Positions 7,511 through 14,675 of a stretch of DNA of 64,000 nucleotides are shown here, piece after piece. The notes under the pieces were generated by a model. It worked only from the letters and a program-made list of their open reading frames with translations, did not search any database and had not been told where the DNA came from. The DNA is from Hymenobacter edaphi (lineage in GTDB: Bacteria; Bacteroidota; Bacteroidia; Cytophagales; Hymenobacteraceae), in the NCBI RefSeq assembly GCF_003258365.1, contig NZ_QHKM01000001.1:682001-746000 (forward strand), read 5' to 3'. The position numbers and the translations under genes are program-made. Numbering within the stretch: the stretch's first letter is position 1; each line of letters begins with the position of its first letter.

Positions 7511-8143
7511 CTAAGCGTGCTTGGCCAGGTAGCTGGCTACGCCTTCGCGGGTGGCCGACATGGCGTCTTTGCCTTCTTCCCAGTTGGCGGGGCACACTTC
7601 GCCGTTTTTCTCGAAGTACTGCAGGGCATCCACCAGGCGCATGGCCTCGTCGATGCTGCGGCCCAGCGGACCGTCGTTCACCAGCTGGTGGCGCACGATG
7701 CCGTCCTTGTCGATCAGGAACAGGCCGCGGTAGGCTACGGGCGAGCCCACGAAGGTCATTTCGCCGGCTTCGTTGTAGTCGTAGTGGCCGCCGAGCACGT
7801 CGTAGTTGGCCGCAATGGTCTTGGTTGCGTCAGCCACCAGCGGGTAGGTGACGCCTTCGATGCCGCCCTTGTCGCGCGGGGTGCTCAGCCAGGCGAAGTG
7901 CGAGAAATGCGAGTCGGTGGAGCAGCCCACGATGGCTACGCCTTTGGCCTCAAACTCGGCCAGACGGTCTTCGAACGCAATGATTTCGGTGGGGCAAACG
8001 AACGTGAAGTCGGCCGGGTAGAAGTAGAAGATAACGTGCTTCTTGCCCAGGTAACGGTCGAGCGAGAACTCCTCTTCGAATTCGCCGTCGATAACGGCGG
8101 TAGCTTTGAACGAGGGGGCACGCTTGCCTACGAGAACTGCCAT
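7511..8143 (-). CDS. 2-Cys peroxiredoxin (AhpC/Prx1 type)
   Basis: A 210-residue thiol peroxidase that reduces H2O2 and organic peroxides in the cytoplasm. The peroxidatic cysteine is Cys50 in FTFVCPTE. The resolving cysteine is Cys184 in EVCPANW, so it is a typical 2-Cys enzyme, working as a head-to-tail dimer. Thr47 and Arg136-139 region residues support the active site. It is downstream of, and on the same strand as, a Fur/PerR-like regulator (gap 143 bases), the familiar peroxide-response pairing. The reductant is probably thioredoxin; no AhpF is nearby. Confidence 0.96.
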   Translation of the reverse strand: MAVLVGKRAPSFKATAVIDGEFEEEFSLDRYLGKKHVIFYFYPADFTFVCPTEIIAFEDRLAEFEAKGVAIVGCSTDSHFSHFAWLSTPRDKGGIEGVTYPLVADATKTIAANYDVLGGHYDYNEAGEMTFVGSPVAYRGLFLIDKDGIVRHQLVNDGPLGRSIDEAMRLVDALQYFEKNGEVCPANWEEGKDAMSATREGVASYLAKHA

Positions 8144-8286
8144 GATTATGGGGTTGAGTGAAAAAGGGTTGTTTGCGGTTGGTTGGTGGGACAGTTATTC
8201 GGGTGCAGTCGGTTGCGGGGTATACGCAGCGAAGGGCGCGCCGGCCATGCCGGTGGGGCGCCCAGCCGGTGGGGCGGCCAGCGGGG

Positions 8287-8730
8287 TTACTTGCGCACCC
8301 CGGTGATGTGCAGCGAGAAGGACTGGGGCTGGAAATGCTCGAAGCCCTTGGTGGCGAAAAACTCCTGCAGCAGCTGGTCCAGCTTCGGGTCGCAGTAATC
8401 GATGATTTCCTGCGTGTCCTGGCAGACGAGGTGGTGGTGATTGGTGCAGTCCGTGTCGTAGCGGCGGCGGGTACCGTCGGCGTCGGCCACGCGCTTGAGC
8501 AGCCCGGCTGCCACAAACGAGTCCAGCGCCTTGTACACCGTGCCCAGCGAAATGGTGGGGTTGGCCGGCCGCACCGAGCGGAACACCTGCTCGGCCGTGG
8601 GGTGGCCCGGCAAGGTCAGCAGGGCTTCCAGAATGCCCAGGCGCTGCTGCGTGGCCCGCAGCCCGGCCTGGGTCAGGCGCAGGTACAGCTGGTCACGGTC
8701 GGGAACGGGCAGATTCAAAGGCGTACTCAC
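8287..8730 (-). CDS. Fur-family transcriptional repressor (PerR-like)
   Basis: A 147-residue metalloregulator. The winged helix is at residues 12-80 (RATQQRLGILEALL, then TISLGTVYKALDSFVAAGLL). The regulatory metal-site signature NHHHLVC is at 97-103. It lacks the CxxC pairs of the classical structural zinc site: after HHHLVC the text is QDTQEI rather than xxCG. It starts at a GTG ending at 8730, 23 bases after a TACTTTTG promoter. Position directly before the peroxiredoxin suggests control of the peroxide response and likely autoregulation. Fur or Zur functions cannot be excluded from sequence alone. Confidence 0.9.
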   Translation of the reverse strand: MSTPLNLPVPDRDQLYLRLTQAGLRATQQRLGILEALLTLPGHPTAEQVFRSVRPANPTISLGTVYKALDSFVAAGLLKRVADADGTRRRYDTDCTNHHHLVCQDTQEIIDYCDPKLDQLLQEFFATKGFEHFQPQSFSLHITGVRK

Positions 8731-8752
8731 AGATAGGAATGATTCTCCGCAG

Positions 8753-8785
8753 CAAAAGTACGCCTATAAGCCGAACCGGCCCAAA
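8753..8785 (-). promoter_or_regulatory. promoter of the Fur/PerR-like gene
   Basis: On the minus strand TTTG (8782-8785) and TACTTTTG (8753-8760) are 21 bases apart, close to the Bacteroidetes sigma consensus. Transcription would start near 8748, 18 bases before the GTG. Confidence 0.55.
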
Positions 8786-8814
8786 AAGGTTTGACAGATG
8801 GAAGAAGAGCGGTG

Positions 8815-9018
8815 CCGGTGGCCGTCATAGTGAGCCTAGCGCGGCAGTCGGTTCTGGACAACGCGCTGCCCCAAAATGAGCCCCGCCCGAAACCAGCATC
8901 AGCGGTTTCGGGCGGGGCCGTTTTAGGTTGGGCGTGCTGCGGCGGCGGTGCTACTGAAGGAAGGATTGCCGCCGCTTGATGCACGCAACGTCGTGCCTAC
9001 CCGCAATGACGGCCGGTG
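8815..9018. repeat. composite inverted-repeat element, copy 1 (degenerate)
   Basis: It fills most of the 311-base gap 8731-9041. The inner hairpin CCCCGCCCGAAACC (8881-8894) pairs with 8904-8917 and is followed by CCGTTTT, so it can also terminate transcription. The outer ends GGTGGCCGTCATAGTGAG and CGCAATGACGGCCGGTG are imperfect inverted copies. The inner flank GGCGGCGGTGCTACTGAAGG matches copy 2 at 53524. Copies 2 and 3 are at 53366-53576 and 55571-55783. Confidence 0.7.
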
Positions 9019-9041
9019 AGCCGCCTGCCGGTACTGCCGTG

Positions 9042-9815
9042 CTACCGCCCCTTAAACTGCGGCTTGCGCTTTTCTACGAAGGCCGCCATGCCTTCCTTCT
9101 GGTCCTCGGAGGCGAAGGTGAGGTAGAAGTTCTTGCGCTCGAAGTGCAGGCCTTCGTCCAGGTGCGTTTCAAACGCCCGGTTCACCGATTCCTTGGCCAG
9201 GCGCGCCGCTACCGGCGACATTTCGGCAATGCTGGCGGCGAGGCGGAAGGCTTCTTCCAGAAACTGGCCCACCGGCACCACGCGGTTGACCAGGCCCGCC
9301 CGCTCGGCTTCCAGCGCCGAAATCGGCCGGCCGGTCAGCACCATTTCCATGGCGCGGGCCTTGCCCACGGCGCGGGTCAGGCGCTGGGTGCCGCCGGCCC
9401 CCGGCATCACCCCGATTTTGATTTCAGGCTGGCCGAACTGGGCCGTTTCCGAGGCCACAATCATGTCGCAGGTCATGGCCAGCTCGCAGCCGCCGCCCAG
9501 CGCAAAGCCCGATACGGCCGCAATGAGCGGCTTTTTGGTTTTGCGGATCTGGTCCCACACCGTGAACTGGTCCACGATGAGCATGTCGATGGCCGTGCGG
9601 CCGGCCATCTGCTTGATGTCGGCCCCGGCGGCAAAGGCGCGCTCCGAGCCTGTCAGCACGATGGCGCGCACCGACTCGTCGTCGTCCAGCGCCTTGAGGG
9701 CCGCGGCTACTTCCTGCATCAGCTGCAGGTTCAGCGCGTTCAGCTCTTTGGGGCGGTTCAGCTCAATCAGGGCCACCTGGGGCCGGGCGTTGGGAGTTAC
9801 GCGGATAAATTCCAT
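9042..9815 (-). CDS. enoyl-CoA hydratase/isomerase family protein
   Basis: A 257-residue crotonase-fold enzyme that hydrates trans-2-enoyl-CoA in fatty-acid or amino-acid breakdown. The oxyanion-hole segment FAAGADIKQM (61-70) and GFALGGGCELAM (103-114) are seen. The two catalytic glutamates are Glu111 (GGCELA) and Glu131 (GQPEIKIG), both conserved, so true hydratase activity is likely. The tail PQFKGR is typical of short-chain hydratases. The ATG is at 9813-9815. It lies 81 bases downstream of aspartate kinase on the same strand, perhaps cotranscribed by read-through. Confidence 0.94.
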   Translation of the reverse strand: MEFIRVTPNARPQVALIELNRPKELNALNLQLMQEVAAALKALDDDESVRAIVLTGSERAFAAGADIKQMAGRTAIDMLIVDQFTVWDQIRKTKKPLIAAVSGFALGGGCELAMTCDMIVASETAQFGQPEIKIGVMPGAGGTQRLTRAVGKARAMEMVLTGRPISALEAERAGLVNRVVPVGQFLEEAFRLAASIAEMSPVAARLAKESVNRAFETHLDEGLHFERKNFYLTFASEDQKEGMAAFVEKRKPQFKGR

Positions 9816-9896
9816 CGGGAAAGGGGAGGAGTGGGAGAATCGAAGAGGCCAGGCGACAAAGAACGGCAGCGGACGCGCCGCCGCTGCCAGGCCGCG

Positions 9897-11195
9897 CTAT
9901 TTGGCCGGCGTGCGGGCCACAAACTGAAACGTCTGCCGGGTGCGCTGCTCCAGCAGCAGGTCGCGCCCCCGCGTCAGCTCGCTGATGGCCTCGGGCGTGT
10001 AGTTCTTGATGGTGTACAGCTCCAGGCCGGTGTTGTAGTAGATGGTAAACTGCTCGCGCAGCTGCTTCAGCAGCTTGCGCAGCCGGTACTCGTGCCAGTC
10101 GGTGCACACCGAAAAGCTGATGGCCGAGTTCTGCATCAGGTTGATTTTCAGCCGCACCTGGGCCAGCGTGCCGAAGATAACCTCCAGGTTTTCCTCGGAA
10201 ATGAATGTGAGGTCCTTCGACTCAAAGGAAATCAGGCATTGATCGGTCTTGCGGATCAGCGCCGGGGCCAGCAGGCCGTGCTTGCAGTCGTGAATCTTGG
10301 TGCCCTCGGCCGCGGGGTCCACAAACGACTTCACGTACAGCGGAATGCGCCGCACGGCCAGGGGCTTGATGGTTTTGGGGTGAATCACCGAGGCCCCGTA
10401 GTACGCCATTTCGATGGTTTCCTGATAGCTGATTTCGGGGTAGCGCACCGTGTCGGGGAAGATTTTTGGGTCGGCATTGAGCAGCCCGGCCACGTCCTTC
10501 CAGATGGTCACCGACTCGGCCCCGAGGCAGTAGGCGAGGATGGCGGCCGTATAGTCGCTGCCCTCGCGGCCCAGCGTGGTCGTCTGCCCGCTGGCGGTGC
10601 CGCCCAGGAAGCCCTGCGTGAGCACCACCCCGCGCTGCAGCATGGGTAGCACCTGCTCGCGCAGGTTGCGCTCGGTGGTGGCCCAGTCCACGCGGGCCTC
10701 GCGCCAGGCGTGGTCGGTGCGGATGAGCGGGCGTACGTCCAGCCACTGGGCGCCCACGGCCGCCGCCACAATGCAGGTAGCCAGCAGCTCGCCGAAGCTC
10801 ACCACCTGATCGTACTGCCGGTCGTACTCGCCCTTCGCGAGCGTGGCCAGCCGGTCGCCCAGCTCCTGCAGCAGGTGATGCAGGGCGCCGCTGCCTTCGC
10901 CGCAGGCCGGCACGCCGCCGGCGTTCAGCGCAGCGTCGGGCAGCAGGCCCTGGGCTACCTCCAGGTGGAAGCGGCGCAGCTCGGCCAGCGGGGCGGAATA
11001 GTCCTCGCCCGAGTGCGCCAGATGGAAAATGTGCTCCAGCGCGTTGGTGGTTTTGCCCATGGCCGAAACCACCACCAGAAGCGGTTGGCCGTCAGGATTC
11101 TGTCCCAGGATATGTTGCAGATTTTTTATCGCGGCGGCGTCCTTGACGGAGGCGCCACCGAACTTATACACGCGGAGCGGGTGCGAAGATTGCAT
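9897..11195 (-). CDS. aspartate kinase
   Basis: A 432-residue monofunctional kinase that phosphorylates aspartate, the first step toward lysine, threonine and methionine. The N-terminal VYKFGGASVKD (9-19) is the ATP/aspartate site. LGREGSDYTAAILAYCLGAE and WKDVAGLLNADPK are family signatures. The C-terminal part (about 300-420) resembles paired ACT domains, which commonly bind the feedback inhibitor. The start is the ATG ending at 11195. The TACTTTTG box lies only a few bases upstream, so the mRNA may be leaderless. It is divergent from fbp. Confidence 0.95.
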   Translation of the reverse strand: MQSSHPLRVYKFGGASVKDAAAIKNLQHILGQNPDGQPLLVVVSAMGKTTNALEHIFHLAHSGEDYSAPLAELRRFHLEVAQGLLPDAALNAGGVPACGEGSGALHHLLQELGDRLATLAKGEYDRQYDQVVSFGELLATCIVAAAVGAQWLDVRPLIRTDHAWREARVDWATTERNLREQVLPMLQRGVVLTQGFLGGTASGQTTTLGREGSDYTAAILAYCLGAESVTIWKDVAGLLNADPKIFPDTVRYPEISYQETIEMAYYGASVIHPKTIKPLAVRRIPLYVKSFVDPAAEGTKIHDCKHGLLAPALIRKTDQCLISFESKDLTFISEENLEVIFGTLAQVRLKINLMQNSAISFSVCTDWHEYRLRKLLKQLREQFTIYYNTGLELYTIKNYTPEAISELTRGRDLLLEQRTRQTFQFVARTPAK

Positions 11196-11199
11196 GCGT

Positions 11200-11207
11200 C
11201 AAAAGTA
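11200..11207 (-). promoter_or_regulatory. -7 box of aspartate kinase, abutting the start codon
   Basis: TACTTTTG (minus strand) ends 4 bases before the ATG at 11193-11195. At the usual spacing transcription would begin at or next to the start codon. No clear TTTG is seen 19 bases further upstream. Confidence 0.5.
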
Positions 11208-11227
11208 GAAAGCGGGTCGAAAAGGCG

Positions 11228-11235
11228 TAGTTTTG
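11228..11235 (+). promoter_or_regulatory. -7 box of fbp
   Basis: TAGTTTTG lies 40 bases before the fbp ATG (11276) and fits TAnnTTTG. The upstream -33 element is not clear. It shares an 80-base divergent spacer with the aspartate kinase promoter. Confidence 0.5.
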
Positions 11236-11275
11236 TTACCCCCTGTTCCCGCTTTTTTCTCACTTTCCCACTGCT

Positions 11276-12310
11276 ATGGATCATAATCAGGACCGCCTCG
11301 CGCTGCCGGTCGGCACCACCCTCGACCGGTTTATCATGCGCAAGCAGGAGGACTTTCCCTACGCTACCGGCGAGCTGTCCCAGCTGCTGCGCGACATTGC
11401 GCTGGCGGCCAAAATCGTCAACCGCGAAATCAACCGCTCCGGCCTGATTGACATCACCGGCGCCTACGGCCAGCAAAACGTGCAGGGCGAAGAGCAGCAG
11501 AAGCTCGACGTCATTGCCAACATCCGCTTCATCCGCGCCCTGCGCAACGGCGGCGAGGTCTGCACGGTCATTTCCGAGGAAGACGAGGACATGATTCAGA
11601 CCGGCAAAAACCAGGGCAAGTACGTGGTGGCCATCGACCCGCTGGACGGCTCCTCGAACATCGACGTGAACGTGAGCATCGGCACCATCTTCTCGATTTA
11701 CCGCCGTCAGTCGGCCATCGGGCAGGAGGGCACCCAGGAAGACTGCCTGCAGAAGGGCGTGCACCAGGTGGCCGCCGGCTACGTGATTTACGGTTCGAGC
11801 ACCATGCTGGTGTACACCACCGGCAACGGCGTCAACGGCTTCACCTACGAAGCTTCGCTGGGCGAATTTTTCCTCTCGCACCCCAACATCACCACGCCGC
11901 CGTCGGGCAACATCTACTCCATCAACGAGGGCAGCGCCAACTCCTTCCCCGAGGGCGTGAAGCAGTTTGTGCAGTACTGCAAGGACAGCAGCTTCTCGGC
12001 CCGCTACATCGGCTCCCTGGTGGCCGATTTTCACCGCAACCTGCTCAAGGGCGGCATCTACATCTACCCGGCCACGGCCAAAAACACCAACGGCAAGCTG
12101 CGCCTGATGTACGAGTGCAACGCCCTGGCCTTCATCGTGGAGCAGGCCGGCGGCAAGGCCAGCAACGGCCAGAAGCGCCTGATGGAAATTGAGCCGACCT
12201 CGCTGCACCAGCGCTGCCCGCTCTACATCGGCTCGACGGAACTGGTCGACAAGGCCGAATCCTTCCTCTCGCCCGAGCCCGCCGAAGCCGTGGCCGCCCG
12301 CGAAGCGTAG
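11276..12310 (+). CDS. fbp: class I fructose-1,6-bisphosphatase
   Basis: A 344-residue gluconeogenic phosphatase that converts fructose-1,6-bisphosphate to fructose-6-phosphate. Metal ligands are visible in ISEEDED (100-105) and [20 protein letters not shown] (119-138), the family hallmark. Residues near [17 protein letters not shown] bind substrate, and [19 protein letters not shown] follows as in other class I enzymes. The start ATG at 11276 gives normal length. It is monocistronic, with a strong bidirectional terminator at 12383-12416. Confidence 0.97.
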   Translation: MDHNQDRLALPVGTTLDRFIMRKQEDFPYATGELSQLLRDIALAAKIVNREINRSGLIDITGAYGQQNVQGEEQQKLDVIANIRFIRALRNGGEVCTVISEEDEDMIQTGKNQGKYVVAIDPLDGSSNIDVNVSIGTIFSIYRRQSAIGQEGTQEDCLQKGVHQVAAGYVIYGSSTMLVYTTGNGVNGFTYEASLGEFFLSHPNITTPPSGNIYSINEGSANSFPEGVKQFVQYCKDSSFSARYIGSLVADFHRNLLKGGIYIYPATAKNTNGKLRLMYECNALAFIVEQAGGKASNGQKRLMEIEPTSLHQRCPLYIGSTELVDKAESFLSPEPAEAVAAREA

Positions 12311-12382
12311 AACGGCAACAGCGCAATCAGCCCGCCAGGACAAGCTTGTGCCCGACCTGACGTTCCGGAATAAGCCACAACT

Positions 12383-12416
12383 AAAAAGCCCCGCTGAGCA
12401 ATCAGCGGGGCTTTTT
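12383..12416. terminator. bidirectional terminator between fbp and the DUF5606 gene
   Basis: AAAAAGCCCCGCTGAG and the complementary CAGCGGGGCTTTTT close a 14-bp stem around CAAT, with A/T runs on both sides. It serves both convergent genes. Confidence 0.85.
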
Positions 12417-12433
12417 CGTGCGAATCAGGCCGA

Positions 12434-12982
12434 TTACTCCGCCTTCTTGCTTTTGCGCTTGGGCTTGTCTTCCGTAGCGGCTTCGGGGCTGCCGGCAGCA
12501 TCATCAACCTCGGTCGTTTGCGCGGGCACGGCGCCGCCGGTGCTCAGCTCATCCGTCGAGGCAGCAGCGGCTTCGGCTTCCTCCGCGGCCTGGTAGGGCA
12601 GGCGGCTGCTCACGGCTGCGTACCACGATACCAGTTTCTTGATATCGGAGAGGTACACGCGCTGGCGGTCGAAGTCGGGAATGATGTCGCCTAGGAAGCC
12701 GGTCAGCTCCTTGTCGGTCGACTTGTTGGTCACGGGCAGCTGCTCCCCGTGCTTCTGGTAGATGCGGTCAAACACCTCCGTCAGCGGCACCGTGTAGTCC
12801 GGGTCTTCGGTGTAGATGCTGATTTCGTGCAGCAGCGAAACTTTGTTGCGGGCCGAAGCTACGGAGCGGCGGGCCTGCGGGTCCAGGGTTTCCACCAGCA
12901 CACCGTTGTTGGCGGGGCGCACGAGGCGGTAGAGGCCGGGCATACCGCTGATGGCGGCAATTTCCCTCAGGTCGTAGGGCAT
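12434..12982 (-). CDS. DUF5606-type protein (Bacteroidetes-specific)
   Basis: A 182-residue cytoplasmic protein. The N-terminal segment LREIAAISGMPGLYRLVRPANNG (residues 5 onward), the following VLVETLD, and HEISIYTEDPDYTVPLTEVF match the DUF5606 family as I know it. Residues 60-140 carry a helical second module. The tail (about 135-182) is acidic, then ends with the basic KPKRKSKKAE, and is probably disordered. Function is unknown. It sits just upstream of, and on the same strand as, no close partner; the TonB-like gene starts 37 bases behind its ATG, so they may be read in tandem. Confidence 0.8.
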   Translation of the reverse strand: MPYDLREIAAISGMPGLYRLVRPANNGVLVETLDPQARRSVASARNKVSLLHEISIYTEDPDYTVPLTEVFDRIYQKHGEQLPVTNKSTDKELTGFLGDIIPDFDRQRVYLSDIKKLVSWYAAVSSRLPYQAAEEAEAAAASTDELSTGGAVPAQTTEVDDAAGSPEAATEDKPKRKSKKAE

Positions 12983-13018
12983 AAAGAGCGGGGAATGGGA
13001 AGTGAGAAAAAAGCGGGG

Positions 13019-13495
13019 TTATTCGGCCACCGTGTTGGCGCCGGCCGCGCCCAGCTTGAAGCTGATGGGCAGGCTGGTCAGGATGGGGTACTCGGGCTTC
13101 TTGAATTGCAGCAGCTTCACCAGGCGCAGGGCCTCCTCGCCGGTGCCGCCGCCTACCTGCTTTACGAGCTTCACGCCGCTCATGGTGCCGTCCGGCGTCA
13201 GGGTGAAGCTCACGATGCAGGTACCCTGAATGCGGTTGCGGCGGGCCAGCAGCGGGTACTTCATTTCCTTGTAGATGAAGTCGTACATGGCCTGCTGCCC
13301 GCCTTCGTAGTACTCGGCCACGGGAATGGATTTCGGGGCCGCCGTGGCAATTTTGGTAACCGGGTCCTGCGCCGGGGCCACTTCGGGAGCCGGCGCGGTG
13401 CCTTCGGTTTTCACTTTCACTTTCTGCTGGGCCAGGGCGGGCAGCGCAACCAGCGCCGACAGGGCCAGGGCCAGCGTGAAGGTGGTCTTTTTCAT
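13019..13495 (-). CDS. TonB C-terminal-like periplasmic protein
   Basis: A 158-residue exported protein with signal peptide residues 1-22 (ending ALPALAQ). A linker begins QKVKVKTEG and is Pro/Ala-rich. A TonB/TolA C-terminal-type domain (about 65-155) contains YPLLARRNRIQGTCIVSFTL (20 residues) and DGTMSGVKLVKQVGGGTGEE. There is no N-terminal transmembrane anchor beyond the signal peptide, so it is probably not a classical energy transducer. It may be a periplasmic partner. The KVKTK motif reappears in the tail of the PorE-like protein at 14676. The ATG ending at 13495 is the start that opens the signal peptide. Confidence 0.85.
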   Translation of the reverse strand: MKKTTFTLALALSALVALPALAQQKVKVKTEGTAPAPEVAPAQDPVTKIATAAPKSIPVAEYYEGGQQAMYDFIYKEMKYPLLARRNRIQGTCIVSFTLTPDGTMSGVKLVKQVGGGTGEEALRLVKLLQFKKPEYPILTSLPISFKLGAAGANTVAE

Positions 13496-13573
13496 GGAGA
13501 GGAGGGGTGGAAAAGAGAAGGAAACAAAACGAGTGCGCAGCGCGCGTTCCGGCATGGCAATTACGCTGCCAAT

Positions 13574-14191
13574 CTACGCATTCCCTTCCGTTTCGTGCAT
13601 CTGCCCGTTCACCTCGTCGATGAAGGCCAGCACCGCGTCGCGCCCTTCCCGGGCCGAGGCCGAGGTGATAAACCAGCGCGGCAGTTCGTCCCAGGTTTCG
13701 CTCATCTTGGCCAGGAACCCGTCCACGTTCTGCTGGGTTTTGCCGGCCGACTGCTTATCGGCCTTGGTGAAGGCCAGCACGAACGGCACGCCCCGCTCCC
13801 CCAATTCGCTAATAAACTCCAGGTCAACGGGCTGCGGCGGCAGACGCGAGTCGATGAGCACAAATACGCAGGTCAGATTTTCGCGCTTCGACAAATAAGC
13901 CCAAATCATTTTGCGCCATTTAGCGCGCGACTCCTTGCTCACGCGGGCGTAGCCGTAGCCCGGCAAATCAACCAGGTACCACTGGTCGTTAATAATGAAA
14001 TGGTTGATCAGCTGCGTTTTGCCCGGCAACGACGACGTTTTGGCCAGCCCGGTACGGTTGGTCAGCATATTGATCAGCGAGGATTTGCCCACGTTGGAGC
14101 GCCCGATAAAGGCATATTCGGGCAGCGCAGCCGGCGGGCACTTGGCCACCTCGGTGTTGCTGGTCAGAAAACGGGCGTCACGAATGTGCAT
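13574..14191 (-). CDS. engB: ribosome biogenesis GTPase EngB (YsxC/YihA)
   Basis: A 205-residue GTPase needed for 50S assembly. G1 is GRSNVGKSSL (30-39), G3 is DLPGYG (75-80), G4 is TKAD (142-145), and the G5-like ITSASAREG lies near 175. The N-terminal FLTSNTEV and Pro-rich segment match EngB. It starts at the ATG ending at 14191, about 36 bases after a TACTTTTG box. It is cytoplasmic and associates with the large ribosomal subunit. Confidence 0.97.
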   Translation of the reverse strand: MHIRDARFLTSNTEVAKCPPAALPEYAFIGRSNVGKSSLINMLTNRTGLAKTSSLPGKTQLINHFIINDQWYLVDLPGYGYARVSKESRAKWRKMIWAYLSKRENLTCVFVLIDSRLPPQPVDLEFISELGERGVPFVLAFTKADKQSAGKTQQNVDGFLAKMSETWDELPRWFITSASAREGRDAVLAFIDEVNGQMHETEGNA

Positions 14192-14226
14192 ATTTACCGG
14201 GCCTTGAATGGAGTGAATTACGCCCG

Positions 14227-14234
14227 CAAAAGTA
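14227..14234 (-). promoter_or_regulatory. -7 box of engB
   Basis: TACTTTTG on the minus strand, 36 bases before the engB ATG. Confidence 0.5.
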
Positions 14235-14303
14235 CGGGGCTGCGGATTAGGGATTAGAAGTCCTATTTTTTCTAGGTTCGTATTAAATTTTCGGCCAGTC
14301 CCC

Positions 14304-14332
14304 TTGCTATTATTATTGTGCGTCTATATTTG
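14304..14332 (+). promoter_or_regulatory. candidate promoter 1 of the PorE-like gene
   Basis: TTGC (14304-14307), 17 bases, then TATATTTG (14325-14332), in an AT-rich tract. It would give a leader of about 338 bases. Confidence 0.45.
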
Positions 14333-14444
14333 TGCGGCTCCTAGTGGGTTTTTCACACTTTTTTGCAAGCGGCAAAATCACGAAACTCTTGGGTGTCAGC
14401 TTGCCAGCGGATTGGATACGGCGAAGGTCGTATTATAAAATTTT

Positions 14445-14452
14445 TATCTTTG
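14445..14452 (+). promoter_or_regulatory. candidate promoter 2 of the PorE-like gene
   Basis: TATCTTTG within TTATAAAATTTTTATCTTTG is an excellent -7 box; no TTTG lies 19 bases upstream. The leader would be about 218 bases. Confidence 0.55.
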
Positions 14453-14675
14453 CCCGTAGCAAACCCGTTTTCGGGCGTTTCTGCGGGGGTTAGAAAGAAA
14501 TCAGCTCTGAACTGAAGAGCGGGCTTCTGCGCAAAATTACCCGGCGGCAAACTAACCTTAAGGCAGCTTTTGAGTATATAGGGACGCTTTTGCTAACCCT
14601 AGCCCCGTTTTTCGGGAGTACGCAAAGCACCGCACAACCCTTCTCTGCAACTCCATATTCCAAACTCCCCTTCCA

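Larger units (their letters stand above)
14192..14675. other. 484-base AT-rich divergent regulatory spacer
   Basis: No open frame here looks coding. It is clearly more AT-rich than its neighbours, holds the engB promoter and two TAnnTTTG boxes facing the PorE-like gene, and leaves a 5' leader of at least 200 bases for that gene. The leader has GC-rich patches (for example around 14459-14490) that could fold. Confidence 0.5.

Noticed and set aside
14192-14675. A riboswitch in the long leader of the PorE-like gene
   Set aside because: No conserved aptamer core could be recognised, and long AT-rich leaders are common at strongly expressed envelope genes.
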